A stretch of 64,000 bases of DNA from the NCBI RefSeq assembly GCF_026319365.1, contig NZ_JAPDMS010000006.1, forward strand, positions 124,001-188,000, given 5' to 3'. Positions 47,997-56,351 of the stretch are shown in pieces. The notes beneath the pieces were generated by a model. The model was not told the DNA's origin and did not search any database. It worked only from the letters and a program-made list of their open reading frames with translations. The DNA comes from Methylophaga sp. OBS1 (GTDB taxonomy: Bacteria; Pseudomonadota; Gammaproteobacteria; Nitrosococcales; Methylophagaceae). The position numbers and the translations under genes were made by a program. Position 1 is the first letter of the stretch. Each line of letters starts with the position of its first letter.

Positions 47997-48743
47997 TCAG
48001 AATTTGTATCCCCGGTGCAGCGCCACAATACCGGCAGTCATATTGTGATACTGAGTTCGTTCGAAACCTGCGGTATCCATCATCTGTTTCAGGGTGTCCT
48101 GGTCCGGATGCATGCGGATGGATTCCGCCAGGTAGCGGTAACTGTCCTCGTCGCCGGTAATGACTTTGCCGATTCTGGGCAGCAGGTGGAAAGAATAGGC
48201 ATCGTAAGCCTTGGCCAGCCAGTCGGCAGGTTTGGAAAATTCCAGTACCATCAATTGACCGCCGGGTTTGAGCACCCGATACATCGAGGCCAGTGCCTTA
48301 TCCTTATCGGTCACATTACGCAGGCCGAAGGCCATGGTAATGCAATCAAAGCTGTTATCAGGGAACGGCAGTGCCTCGGCATTGGCCTGCACATACTCGA
48401 TATTGCCGACCACGCCATCATCAGTCAGCCGGTCCCGGCCGACACTGAGCATGGAGGCATTGATATCGGCCAATACCACTTTTCCGCTGTCACCGACCAT
48501 CTCTGAAAATTTGCGGGTCAAATCACCCGTGCCACCGGCCAGGTCCAATACTTTTGCACCACGTCTGACACCACTGTTATTGACGGTAAACCACTTCCAC
48601 AGGCGGTGAATGCCCATCGACATCAGATCATTCATCAGATCGTATTTGCCGGCGACAGAATGAAAAACCTCGGCAACGTGACGGGCTTTGTCCGAGACCG
48701 GGACTTGGCGGTAACCAAAATGGGTGGTGTCTTTGTGTTCCAT
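47997..48743 (-). CDS. ubiE: Ubiquinone/menaquinone C-methyltransferase UbiE
   Basis: UbiE has 248 residues from the ATG at 48743 ([20 protein letters not shown]). A longer frame extends into the preceding gene but is not supported. The SAM-binding motif is [15 protein letters not shown], with [20 protein letters not shown] and [15 protein letters not shown] as UbiE family blocks. It methylates the quinone ring at C2 of the demethoxy precursor. It starts 7 bases after the DUF971 gene. Confidence 0.96.
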   Translation of the reverse strand: MEHKDTTHFGYRQVPVSDKARHVAEVFHSVAGKYDLMNDLMSMGIHRLWKWFTVNNSGVRRGAKVLDLAGGTGDLTRKFSEMVGDSGKVVLADINASMLSVGRDRLTDDGVVGNIEYVQANAEALPFPDNSFDCITMAFGLRNVTDKDKALASMYRVLKPGGQLMVLEFSKPADWLAKAYDAYSFHLLPRIGKVITGDEDSYRYLAESIRMHPDQDTLKQMMDTAGFERTQYHNMTAGIVALHRGYKF

Positions 48744-48750
48744 GTTTGTC

Positions 48751-49107
48751 CTAATGACGATGATGACCGGCGTCAGCCAGGCGTTGTAGGTAGTCCTGCC
48801 ACAGCGCGTCCTGATTGGTGGCGAGATCGTACAGATAATCCCATGAATACAGACCACTGTCATGGCCATCATCGAAATAAATCTTAATGGCGTAATGGCC
48901 CACTGGTTCTATCTGATTGATGCCCACATTTTCCTTGTCAGTCTGTAACACTTCCTGACCGGGTCCATGACCGCGTACTTCTGCAGATGGCGAGAAGACC
49001 CGCAGATATTCGGCAGTCAGCTTATATTGTTGGTCCCCATAAGCCAGCCCCAGGCTTTTGGACTGCTTATGCAGGGTGATTTCAGTTGGAATTGCGTGTT
49101 CGGACAT
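48751..49107 (-). CDS. DUF971 (GBBH-like N-terminal domain) protein
   Basis: The 118-residue protein fits the DUF971 / gamma-butyrobetaine-hydroxylase N-terminal domain: [40 protein letters not shown] and SWDYLYDLA are its usual conserved blocks. The tail ends in a short His-rich stretch (GHHRH). The function is not known. Members often lie near hslVU and ubiE, as here, with 8-base gaps on both sides. A role in Fe-S or metal handling has been suggested for related domains but cannot be read from this sequence. Confidence 0.88.
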   Translation of the reverse strand: MSEHAIPTEITLHKQSKSLGLAYGDQQYKLTAEYLRVFSPSAEVRGHGPGQEVLQTDKENVGINQIEPVGHYAIKIYFDDGHDSGLYSWDYLYDLATNQDALWQDYLQRLADAGHHRH

Positions 49108-49115
49108 TGTGCTTC

Positions 49116-50441
49116 CTACAGTATGTAACGGGACAGATCTTCATCCTGTGCCAGTTCGCCCAGCTGTTTATCAACATAGGCTTTATCGACAGTCACCCGG
49201 AAGTTCAGTTCACTACCGGCGTTATAGGAAATATCTTCCAGCAGTCTTTCCAATAGTGTGTGCAGTCGGCGGGCACCGATATTCTCGGTCTTTTCATTGA
49301 CCTCCCAGGCCAGCTCGGCAATACGCTGGATACCGTCGTCGGTAAACTCGAGTTCCACACCTTCGGTCCCCATCAGGGCGACGTACTGTTCTGTCAGAGA
49401 AGCATCGGGTTCGGTGAGGATACGGACGAAATCGGCGCTGGTCAGGGCATCCAGTTCCACCCGGATAGGCAGGCGACCCTGCAGTTCCGGTATCAGATCA
49501 GAAGGTTTGCTCAGATGGAAGGCGCCGGAAGCGATGAACAGAATGTGATCGGTTTTGATCATGCCGTATTTGGTCTGCACCGTGCTGCCCTCAACCAGTG
49601 GTAGCAAGTCACGCTGAACACCAGCCCGTGAGACATCGGCACTACCACTGCCTTCACCGCGGCCAGTAATTTTGTCGATTTCATCGAGAAACACGATGCC
49701 ATTCTGTTCCACGCTGTCGAGCACTTCAGCCTTAAGTTCTTCCTCATTGATAAGTTTCAAGGCTTCCTCTTCAGCCAGTTGACGCATGGCTTTGGCGACA
49801 GTCAGTTTGCGCGTGCTTTTGCGTTGCTGGCCCATGTTCTGAAACATCTCCTGCAACTGGTTGGTCATCTCCTCCATGCCAGGTGGAGACATGATTTCAA
49901 CACCGACTTGTGGCGCGTTGAGTTCCAGTTCGACTTCGCGGTCATCGAGTTTGCCTTCGCGCAGCATTACCCGGAAGCGCTGGCGGGTAGATGAATCCTC
50001 GTCGGACTCAACGTCCCGTGCAGGGCGTAGCAGAGCATCCAGAATACGTTCTTCAGCAGCATCTTCAGCTTTATTTTTCACTGACTTAATGGCTTTTTCC
50101 CGCAACAGCTTCATCGCAGTTTCCGCCAGGTCACGGATGATGGACTCAACATCGCGACCGACGTATCCCACTTCCGTGAATTTAGTGGCTTCCACCTTGA
50201 TAAAGGGCGCATCAGCCAGGGCTGCCAGCCGACGGGCGATCTCAGTTTTGCCGACACCGGTGGGGCCAATCATCAGAATGTTCTTGGGGGTGACTTCCTG
50301 TTGCAGTTCATGACCGAGTTGTTTGCGCCGCCAACGATTACGCAGCGCAATGGCGACAGCTTTCTTGGCTGCTTCCTGGCCGATAATGCGTTTATTAAGT
50401 TCGTGGACGATTTGTTTTGGAGTCAGAGATTGCATAGTCAT
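49116..50441 (-). CDS. hslU: HslU ATPase of the HslUV protease
   Basis: HslU has 441 residues. Walker A is [15 protein letters not shown]. The I domain follows, and the VFLDEIDKI Walker B is present ([19 protein letters not shown]). The C-terminus ends SRYIL, which fits the HslV-activating tail. The hexameric AAA+ unfoldase feeds substrates to HslV. The first ATG overlaps the hslV stop by one base, and an in-frame ATG two codons later is also possible. Confidence 0.97.
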   Translation of the reverse strand: MTMQSLTPKQIVHELNKRIIGQEAAKKAVAIALRNRWRRKQLGHELQQEVTPKNILMIGPTGVGKTEIARRLAALADAPFIKVEATKFTEVGYVGRDVESIIRDLAETAMKLLREKAIKSVKNKAEDAAEERILDALLRPARDVESDEDSSTRQRFRVMLREGKLDDREVELELNAPQVGVEIMSPPGMEEMTNQLQEMFQNMGQQRKSTRKLTVAKAMRQLAEEEALKLINEEELKAEVLDSVEQNGIVFLDEIDKITGRGEGSGSADVSRAGVQRDLLPLVEGSTVQTKYGMIKTDHILFIASGAFHLSKPSDLIPELQGRLPIRVELDALTSADFVRILTEPDASLTEQYVALMGTEGVELEFTDDGIQRIAELAWEVNEKTENIGARRLHTLLERLLEDISYNAGSELNFRVTVDKAYVDKQLGELAQDEDLSRYIL

Positions 50442-50986
50442 TAATTATTGGAATCCAACGTTTCAATAGTGAGGTTGTGATTGGTATAGATGCAGATGTC
50501 GGCGGCAATATTCAAGCCTTTCTCAACAATCTCGCGGGCAGATAATTCGGTGTTCTCCGCTAAGGCTGTTGCTGCCGCCTGGGCAAAGGGGCCGCCGGAA
50601 CCGATGGCAATCAGTCCCTGCTCGGGTTCGATCACATCACCGTTACCGGAAATAATCAGAGATACCTCGTGATCAGCGACAGCCAGGAGCGCTTCGAGCC
50701 GCCGCATCATACGGTCAGTACGCCAGTCCTTGGCCAGTTCCAAGGCACTGCGGGTCAGATTGCCCTGGTGCTTTTCCAGTTTGCCTTCGAAACGTTCAAA
50801 CAAAGTAAAAGCATCTGCGGTGCCGCCGGCAAAACCAGCAATCACTTTGCCGTGGTAGAGACGACGTACTTTGCGGGCATTGCCTTTCATAATAGTGTTG
50901 CCGAGACTGACCTGACCATCGCCGCCGATCACAACCTGGCCGTCACGACGGTACGAGAGAATAGTCGTACCACGGTACTGCTCCAT
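50441..50986 (-). CDS. hslV: HslV peptidase of the HslUV protease
   Basis: HslV has 181 residues. The proteasome-beta-like fold has the catalytic Thr after a six-residue propeptide (MEQYRG, then [10 protein letters not shown]), with [20 protein letters not shown] and [14 protein letters not shown]. It forms the double-hexamer threonine protease activated by HslU. AGGAG precedes the ATG. A TATACT -10-like box lies about 50 bases upstream on this strand without a good -35, so I cannot identify a heat-shock promoter with confidence. Confidence 0.97.
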   Translation of the reverse strand: MEQYRGTTILSYRRDGQVVIGGDGQVSLGNTIMKGNARKVRRLYHGKVIAGFAGGTADAFTLFERFEGKLEKHQGNLTRSALELAKDWRTDRMMRRLEALLAVADHEVSLIISGNGDVIEPEQGLIAIGSGGPFAQAAATALAENTELSAREIVEKGLNIAADICIYTNHNLTIETLDSNN

Positions 50987-51127
50987 AAATGACTCCTGTG
51001 AAAATTAGGCTGTAAAGAAGAGCCGATTAGTATACTATGTTGGGTTTGGCGCTGCAGTGTGTCGGGGAGAATGTCAGTTCTACCCATGCAAATAAGCGGC
51101 TTCTTGGAAATTGGCTGATTTTAAGTG

Positions 51128-51156
51128 TTGACAACGGTCAGGCTTTTCCGGAAAAT
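51128..51156 (+). promoter_or_regulatory. Promoter for the tRNA-tuf operon
   Basis: TTGACA - 17 nt - GAAAAT, with a perfect -35 and 4 of 6 in the -10. It lies 16 bases before the 5' end of tRNA-Tyr, as expected for a stable-RNA promoter. The expected start is near 51163. Confidence 0.7.
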
Positions 51157-51171
51157 GCCACTTCTTTTAGT

Positions 51172-51256
51172 GGAGGGGTTCCCGAGTGGCCAAAGGGATC
51201 AGACTGTAAATCTGACGGCTCCGCCTTCGGAGGTTCGAATCCTCCCCCCTCCACCA
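51172..51256 (+). tRNA. tRNA-Tyr (GTA)
   Basis: The gene is 85 bases long including the encoded CCA. The acceptor stem GGAGGGG pairs with CCCCTCC. It has a long variable arm and anticodon GTA at 51206-51208. It is the first gene of the tRNA-tuf operon. G34 is a target of the Tgt enzyme encoded in this window. Confidence 0.97.
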
Positions 51257-51282
51257 TTTAGTATTTGCGAGTTTACTATTAA

Positions 51283-51356
51283 GCGGGTGTAGTTCAATGG
51301 TAGAACTCCAGCCTTCCAAGCTGACTACGTGGGTTCGATTCCCATCACCCGCTCCA
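51283..51356 (+). tRNA. tRNA-Gly (TCC)
   Basis: The gene is 74 bases long including CCA. The acceptor stem GCGGGTG pairs with CACCCGC, the anticodon loop is CTTCCAA with TCC at 51315-51317, and the T-loop is GTTCGATTC. It lies between tRNA-Tyr and tRNA-Thr, as in the enteric tufB operon. Confidence 0.97.
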
Positions 51357-51390
51357 TTTTCTGCTTGGAAGATACAGTAAAAAGAATTCG

Positions 51391-51466
51391 GCCCGCATAG
51401 CTCAGTCGGTAGAGCGCATCCATGGTAAGGATGAGGTCATCAGTTCGATTCTGATTGCGGGCTCCA
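51391..51466 (+). tRNA. tRNA-Thr (GGT)
   Basis: The gene is 76 bases long including CCA. The acceptor stem GCCCGCA pairs with TGCGGGC, and the anticodon GGT is at 51424-51426 in loop ATGGTAA. It is the last tRNA before tuf. Confidence 0.97.
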
Positions 51467-51481
51467 TAATTGATTTTGATT

Positions 51482-51510
51482 AGGCAGGTTGTTCCTGCCT
51501 GTTTGATTTT
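51482..51510 (+). terminator. Attenuator-like hairpin between tRNA-Thr and tuf
   Basis: AGGCAGG - TTGTT - CCTGCCT is a perfect 7-bp stem followed by GTTTGATTTTTT. It could partially end tRNA transcription before tuf or mark a processing site. The T-run is interrupted, so termination is probably partial. Confidence 0.5.
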
Positions 51511-51545
51511 TTGACATTAAAAAATTATTGGCGGGGAGACTGGTC

Positions 51546-52736
51546 ATGTCTAAAACAAAATTTGAACGTTCTAAACCCCACGTCAACGTGGGCACTATCG
51601 GTCACGTTGACCATGGTAAAACCACTTTGACAGCAGCGCTGACCAAAGTATTGGGTGAAGCTTCTGGTGGTGAGTTCAAGGACTATGCGGATATCGATAA
51701 CGCACCTGAAGAACGTGAGCGTGGTATTACCATTGCAACCGCCCACGTTGAGTACGAAACTCCAAACCGCCACTACGCTCACGTAGACTGCCCAGGTCAC
51801 GCCGACTATGTTAAAAACATGATCACCGGCGCGGCTCAGATGGACGGCGCCATCCTGGTTGTAAACGCAGCTGATGGCCCGATGCCACAAACCCGTGAGC
51901 ACATTCTGCTGTCTCGTCAGGTTGGCGTTCCGTACATCATCGTATATCTGAACAAAGCAGACATGGTTGATGATGCTGAGCTGATCGAACTGGTTGAAAT
52001 GGAAGTTCGTGAACTGCTTGACACCTATGACTTCCCAGGTGATGACACGCCAATCATCGTCGGTTCTGCGCTGAAAGCACTGGAAGGCGACACCAGCGAA
52101 ATCGGTGCTCCTTCTATCATCAAGCTGGCCGAAGCGATGGACGAGTATTTCCCAGAGCCAGAGCGTGCTGTTGACGGTGCGTTCCTGATGCCGATTGAAG
52201 ACGTATTCTCAATCTCTGGTCGCGGTACTGTTGTGACCGGTCGTGTTGAGCGCGGCATCGTTAAAGTGGGTGACGAGCTGGAAATCGTGGGTATCAAAGA
52301 CACCCAGAAAACCACTTGTACTGGTGTTGAAATGTTCCGCAAACTGCTGGACCAAGGTCAAGCCGGTGACAACGTTGGTGTTCTGCTGCGTGGTACTAAG
52401 CGTGAAGAAGTTGACCGTGGCCAGGTTCTGGCTCACCCGGGTACTATCACGCCACACACTGAGTTTGAAGCGGAAGTTTACATCCTGTCGAAAGATGAAG
52501 GTGGTCGTCATACCCCATTCTTTAATGGCTATCGTCCACAGTTCTACTTCCGTACCACCGACGTAACTGGTGCATGTGAACTGCCATCAGGTACTGAAAT
52601 GGTTATGCCAGGTGATAACGTCAAAATGGACGTAACTTTGATCGCACCAATCGCGATGGAAGAAGGCCTGCGTTTTGCTATTCGTGAAGGTGGCCGCACC
52701 GTTGGTGCCGGTGTCGTCAGTAAGATCACGAAGTAA
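51546..52736 (+). CDS. tuf: Elongation factor Tu
   Basis: EF-Tu has 396 residues from the ATG at 51546 (GGGGAG upstream); an in-frame TTG at 51528 is rejected. G1 is GHVDHGKTT, the effector loop is [18 protein letters not shown]3 is [12 protein letters not shown] and G4 is NKADM. It delivers aminoacyl-tRNA to the ribosome. Linkage with tRNA-Tyr, Gly and Thr marks it as the tufB-type copy; a second copy in the str operon would be expected elsewhere. Confidence 0.98.
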   Translation: MSKTKFERSKPHVNVGTIGHVDHGKTTLTAALTKVLGEASGGEFKDYADIDNAPEERERGITIATAHVEYETPNRHYAHVDCPGHADYVKNMITGAAQMDGAILVVNAADGPMPQTREHILLSRQVGVPYIIVYLNKADMVDDAELIELVEMEVRELLDTYDFPGDDTPIIVGSALKALEGDTSEIGAPSIIKLAEAMDEYFPEPERAVDGAFLMPIEDVFSISGRGTVVTGRVERGIVKVGDELEIVGIKDTQKTTCTGVEMFRKLLDQGQAGDNVGVLLRGTKREEVDRGQVLAHPGTITPHTEFEAEVYILSKDEGGRHTPFFNGYRPQFYFRTTDVTGACELPSGTEMVMPGDNVKMDVTLIAPIAMEEGLRFAIREGGRTVGAGVVSKITK

Positions 52737-52752
52737 GCTGAAGGATGCCACC

Positions 52753-52782
52753 ATGCTGAGCGCATCGGCGCTCAGCATTTTT
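52753..52782 (+). terminator. Intrinsic terminator after tuf
   Basis: ATGCTGAGCG - CATCGG - CGCTCAGCAT followed by a run of five T. It is only 14 bases before tRNA-Trp, so tRNA-Trp, secE and nusG must be reached by read-through or by a promoter I could not find. Confidence 0.85.
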
Positions 52783-52795
52783 GAGAGCATAGGAT

Positions 52796-52871
52796 AGGCC
52801 AGTAGCTCAATTGGCAGAGCGACGGTCTCCAAAACCGTAGGTTGGGGGTTCGATTCCCTCCTGGCCTGCCA
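52796..52871 (+). tRNA. tRNA-Trp (CCA)
   Basis: The gene is 76 bases long including the terminal CCA. The acceptor stem AGGCCAG pairs with CTGGCCT, and the anticodon CCA is at 52829-52831. It lies between tuf and secE, a common arrangement in Gammaproteobacteria. Confidence 0.97.
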
Positions 52872-52910
52872 TCTTATGTTTTCCTCAAAACGGATAATTA
52901 TCGAATAATA

Positions 52911-53249
52911 ATGGCAGACAACATCAAATTAATAGTCGCAGTCGTCTTAATGGCGGCTGCGATTGCTTTGTTTTATACCTACTCAGAGTATTCAACATTG
53001 CTTCGCGTCCTCGGTCTGTTGGCTGTGGCAGGTATTTCCTTGTTCATCGCATCTAAGACGGCTGTTGGTGCAAACACGCTGTCTTACATACGTGATACCA
53101 ATATCGAAGTGCGAAAAGTGGTCTGGCCAACACGCCAGGAAACACTGCAAACCACATTGGTTGTCATTTTGATGGTCATGCTTGTCGCGCTGATGCTGTG
53201 GGGTATCGATTCTATTCTGGGTTGGGCGGTCCGCGCTCTGACGCTATAA
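52911..53249 (+). CDS. secE: Preprotein translocase subunit SecE
   Basis: SecE has 112 residues from the ATG at 52911; a longer frame overlapping tRNA-Trp is rejected. Three membrane segments are seen at about 6-24, 32-50 and 85-108. The conserved amphipathic region [20 protein letters not shown] lies before the last one. It clamps SecY in the translocon. The ribosome site is weak. nusG follows after 13 bases. Confidence 0.95.
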   Translation: MADNIKLIVAVVLMAAAIALFYTYSEYSTLLRVLGLLAVAGISLFIASKTAVGANTLSYIRDTNIEVRKVVWPTRQETLQTTLVVILMVMLVALMLWGIDSILGWAVRALTL

Positions 53250-53262
53250 TACAGGGTTCCTA

Positions 53263-53796
53263 ATGAGCAAACGTTGGTATGTCATTCAAGCTTATTCAGG
53301 CTTTGAAGCACAAGTGAAACGTTCTCTTGAAGAGCGCATTAATCGTCTTGGCCTGCAGGATAAGTTTGGCGAAATTCTGGTTCCGACTGAAGAAGTCGTG
53401 GAAATGAAAGAAGGCCAGAAGCGTAAAAGTGAACGCAAATTCTTCCCCGGCTACGTGCTGGTGAATATGGAAATGGATGATGAAACCTGGCACATCGTGA
53501 ATGATCTGCCTCGCGTCCTGCGTTTTATCGGGGGTACTGGTGACCGCCCGGCGCCAATCAGCGAAGCAGAAGCCAATACCATTCTGCAACGCGTTCAGGA
53601 TACGGCTGAAAGCCCGCGTCCGAAAGTGTTGTTCGAGCCGGGTGAAGTGGTCCGTGTGATTGACGGTCCGTTTAATGACTTCACCGGTGTTGTAGAAGAA
53701 GTGAATTACGAGAAAAGCAAGCTGCGGGTTGAAGTGGTCATCTTTGGCCGCTCAACACCGGTTGAGCTTGAATTCAGCCAGGTCGTCAAAGGCTAG
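53263..53796 (+). CDS. nusG: Transcription termination/antitermination factor NusG
   Basis: NusG has 177 residues. The NGN domain starts [20 protein letters not shown] and contains [16 protein letters not shown]. The KOW domain has [20 protein letters not shown]. It links RNA polymerase with Rho or ribosomal S10. It lies in the normal secE-nusG-rplK order. Confidence 0.97.
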   Translation: MSKRWYVIQAYSGFEAQVKRSLEERINRLGLQDKFGEILVPTEEVVEMKEGQKRKSERKFFPGYVLVNMEMDDETWHIVNDLPRVLRFIGGTGDRPAPISEAEANTILQRVQDTAESPRPKVLFEPGEVVRVIDGPFNDFTGVVEEVNYEKSKLRVEVVIFGRSTPVELEFSQVVKG

Positions 53797-53811
53797 GCTG
53801 GCAAAGCAAGT

Positions 53812-53829
53812 CCAGTTTAACTGGTTTTT
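53812..53829 (+). terminator. Weak terminator-like hairpin after nusG
   Basis: CCAGT - TTA - ACTGG followed by TTTTT. The stem has only five pairs, so partial termination between nusG and the ribosomal protein genes is the most that can be claimed. Confidence 0.4.
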
Positions 53830-53873
53830 ATCACTGGGGAGCCGCAAGGCGTTTGTACCCGTAAGGAGTAAAC

Positions 53874-54308
53874 ATGGCAAAGAAAATTGAAGCTTATATC
53901 AAGCTGCAAGTGCCGGCAGGTGGTGCTAACCCAAGTCCACCGGTTGGTCCTGCTCTGGGTCAGCACGGCCTGAATATCATGGAATTCTGTAAAGCGTTTA
54001 ACGCGCAGACACAGAACCTGGAAAATGGTCTGCCTATTCCTGTCGTTATCACTGTTTTTAACGACAAGAGCTTTACCTTTGTAACCAAAACCCCGCCAGC
54101 TTCTATCCTGCTGAAAAAAGCGGCCGGTCTGAAAAGCGGCAGCAGCCGTCCTAATACCGAGAAAGTCGGTACGGTTACACGTGCACAGTTGGAAGAAATT
54201 GCCAACACCAAAATGCCTGATCTGAATGCGGCTGATCTTGAAGCTGCTGTCAAAACGATCGCAGGTACTGCACGTAGCATGGGTCTGAACACGGAGGGTG
54301 TTGAGTAA
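53874..54308 (+). CDS. rplK: 50S ribosomal protein L11
   Basis: L11 has 144 residues, with [20 protein letters not shown] at the N-terminus and the RNA-binding C-terminal domain ([20 protein letters not shown]). It forms the GTPase-associated centre. TAAGGAG precedes the ATG, and its stop overlaps rplA by one base. Confidence 0.98.
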   Translation: MAKKIEAYIKLQVPAGGANPSPPVGPALGQHGLNIMEFCKAFNAQTQNLENGLPIPVVITVFNDKSFTFVTKTPPASILLKKAAGLKSGSSRPNTEKVGTVTRAQLEEIANTKMPDLNAADLEAAVKTIAGTARSMGLNTEGVE

Positions 54309-55000
54309 TGGCTGCTTTAGGTAAAAGAACACTCGCCATCCGCGAGAAATTGAAAGGCGCTGGTGCCTTTGCTATCGACGACGCTCTGGCATTTGTTAAA
54401 GAAAACGCTTCTGCCAAATTCGTTGAGTCTATCGACGTGTCAATTAACCTGGGCGTAGACCCGCGTAAATCTGACCAGGTCGTTCGTAGCTCTACTGTGA
54501 TGCCAAACGGCACCGGCAAGACCGTTCGCGTTGCTGTTTTCGCCCAGGGCGCTAATGCTGACGCAGCAAAAGAAGCCGGCGCAGACGTCATCGGTTTCGA
54601 AGATCTGGCCGAAGACATCAAGAAAGGCAACATGGACTTTGACGTTGTCATCGCCACACCGGATGCGATGCGTATTGTCGGTCAACTGGGCCAGGTTCTG
54701 GGGCCTCGTGGCCTGATGCCAAACCCGAAAGTTGGTACGGTTACGCCGAACGTCGCTGAAGCGGTAAAAAACGCCAAAGCCGGCCAGGTTCGCTACCGTA
54801 CTGACAAGGCAGGTATCATTCACTGCCCAATCGGTAATGCCAGCTTTGAAATTGACGCGCTGCGTCAAAACCTGCAGGCGTTGATCGATGACCTGAACAA
54901 GCTGAAGCCGAGCTCAGCCAAAGGTACATACATTAAGAAAATCAGTGTCTCCAGCACCATGGGTGCCGGTGTTACTGTCGATAAATCTTTCCTCGGCTAA
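54308..55000 (+). CDS. rplA: 50S ribosomal protein L1
   Basis: L1 has 230 residues, with [20 protein letters not shown] and [19 protein letters not shown] as family signatures. It builds the L1 stalk and in E. coli represses its own rplKA operon by binding the mRNA leader. It overlaps rplK by one base. Confidence 0.98.
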   Translation: MAALGKRTLAIREKLKGAGAFAIDDALAFVKENASAKFVESIDVSINLGVDPRKSDQVVRSSTVMPNGTGKTVRVAVFAQGANADAAKEAGADVIGFEDLAEDIKKGNMDFDVVIATPDAMRIVGQLGQVLGPRGLMPNPKVGTVTPNVAEAVKNAKAGQVRYRTDKAGIIHCPIGNASFEIDALRQNLQALIDDLNKLKPSSAKGTYIKKISVSSTMGAGVTVDKSFLG

Positions 55001-55217
55001 GATTTATCAAACGAATTGGACCGCTCGTCACCGTTCTCGGTGGCGAGTCGTCTAAGACCGCAGGTAAGCAATTTTAATTGACCCATGTGAATGGGGCGGC
55101 CTGCGCAGACGGGTTCAGCTGCAGAATTTCTGAGTTGGATACCGTAAAGGGGGGAGTGGCAACACTTCCGTTTAGCAACTATTCATCCAGTAATGGATGA
55201 ACCTAAGGAGGTCTTAG
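55001..55217 (+). ncRNA. Putative L10 leader region of rplJL
   Basis: The 217-base untranslated region between rplA and rplJ holds several stems: CTCGTCACCG - TTCT - CGGTGGCGAG near 55023-55046 (one G-U pair), and TTCATCC - AGTAAT - GGATGAA at 55182-55201, just before the ribosome site AAGGAGG. Position and stem content fit the L10(L12)4-binding leader that autoregulates rplJL in many bacteria. I have not aligned it to the family model. Confidence 0.6.
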
Positions 55218-55745
55218 GTGGCTTTAAATCTCGAAGGTAAAAAGGCCGTCGTTGCTGAGGTCTCTGAAGTAGCAAGCAACGCGTTTTCTGCTGTTGCAGC
55301 AGAATACCGTGGTTTGACTGTTTCAGAAATGACAGAGCTGCGTGTTGCAGCGCGTAAGGAAAATGTTTACCTGCGCGTTATTCGTAACACACTGGCTCGC
55401 CGTGCGGTAGACGGTACTGATTTCGCCTGCATGCAGGAAGGAATGACTGGCCCGCTGGTATTTGGTTTTTCTATGGAAGATCCAGGTGCCGTTGCACGTG
55501 TCATGGGTGACTTTGCTAAAAACAACAAAAACCTCGAAGTAAAAATGGTTTCACTGGGCGGCAAACTGCTGCCAGCCAGCGAAATCGAAAAACTGGCTAA
55601 GATGCCGACCAAAGAACAGGCAATCAGCATGTTCATGGGTACGCTCAAGGCGCCAATCGAGAAATTTGTTCGTACGCTGCAAGCACCTACCAGCAAGATG
55701 GTACGTACGTTCGCGGCTGTCCGCGACGCGAAAGAAGCCGCTTAA
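55218..55745 (+). CDS. rplJ: 50S ribosomal protein L10
   Basis: L10 has 175 residues and starts at GTG with AAGGAGG six bases upstream; no suitable ATG exists. Family segments are KKAVVAEVSEVASNAFSAVA, YRGLTVSEMTELR and VYLRVIRNTLARRAV. It forms the stalk base that carries L7/L12 dimers. A leader region upstream probably mediates autoregulation. Confidence 0.98.
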   Translation: MALNLEGKKAVVAEVSEVASNAFSAVAAEYRGLTVSEMTELRVAARKENVYLRVIRNTLARRAVDGTDFACMQEGMTGPLVFGFSMEDPGAVARVMGDFAKNNKNLEVKMVSLGGKLLPASEIEKLAKMPTKEQAISMFMGTLKAPIEKFVRTLQAPTSKMVRTFAAVRDAKEAA

Positions 55746-55801
55746 TCCGAGTTGGATTAGGCAAATTTATAAATTCTGTAAGCTTGAAATAGGTAATTAT
55801 C

Positions 55802-56179
55802 ATGGCTGTATCTAAAGACGATATCCTGGAAGCAATTTCCAACATGACTGTTGTTGAGGTCGTTGATCTGATCGAAGCAATGGAAGAAAAATTTGGCGTG
55901 ACTGCTGCAGCACCTGTTGCTGCTGTTGCTGCTGCTCCTGCTGAAGGTGGCGCTGCTGCCGCTGAACAAACTGAATTCGACGTTGTTATGACCAGCTTCG
56001 GTGATAACAAAGTCGGCGTCATCAAAGTTGTTCGTGGCATCACTGGTCTGGGCCTGAAAGAAGCCAAAGAAATGGTTGAAGGCGTACCTGCTACAGTGAA
56101 AGAAGGCGTTGAAAAAGCTGAAGCAGAAGACCTCGTCAAACAACTGACTGAAGCTGGTGCAGCTGCTGAACTTAAGTAA
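55802..56179 (+). CDS. rplL: 50S ribosomal protein L7/L12
   Basis: L7/L12 has 125 residues: an N-terminal dimerisation domain ([20 protein letters not shown]), an Ala-rich flexible hinge (residues about 36-54), and a C-terminal factor-binding domain ([20 protein letters not shown]). It is present in several copies per ribosome on L10. A two-hairpin gap separates it from rpoB. Confidence 0.98.
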   Translation: MAVSKDDILEAISNMTVVEVVDLIEAMEEKFGVTAAAPVAAVAAAPAEGGAAAAEQTEFDVVMTSFGDNKVGVIKVVRGITGLGLKEAKEMVEGVPATVKEGVEKAEAEDLVKQLTEAGAAAELK

Positions 56180-56192
56180 GCATCGCATCGGT

Positions 56193-56216
56193 CGCGGTGG
56201 TCTGCGGACCACCGCG
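56193..56216 (+). repeat. Strong stem-loop in the rplL-rpoB gap
   Basis: CGCGGTGGTC - TGCG - GACCACCGCG is a perfect 10-bp GC-rich stem followed by an A-rich stretch, not T. Its position equals that of the RNase III processing stem between rplL and rpoB in E. coli, so mRNA processing is the likely role. Confidence 0.65.
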
Positions 56217-56227
56217 AAAAAGAAAAT

Positions 56228-56256
56228 GGCTGGTGATTTTGGTCACCGGCCTTTTT
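56228..56256 (+). terminator. Attenuator between rplL and rpoB
   Basis: GGCTGGTGA - TTTTGG - TCACCGGCC (one G-U pair) followed by five T. It is an intrinsic-type hairpin that would let only part of the transcription from rplJL reach rpoBC. Confidence 0.8.
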
Positions 56257-56351
56257 CCGTTGCAGGCCGGGCGGTTTTGCCGGTCATTAACAAAACAATC
56301 TTTCCTGGATTTCACCGCCGTGAAATCAGGACGTTCTTCGAGGTGTAATAC

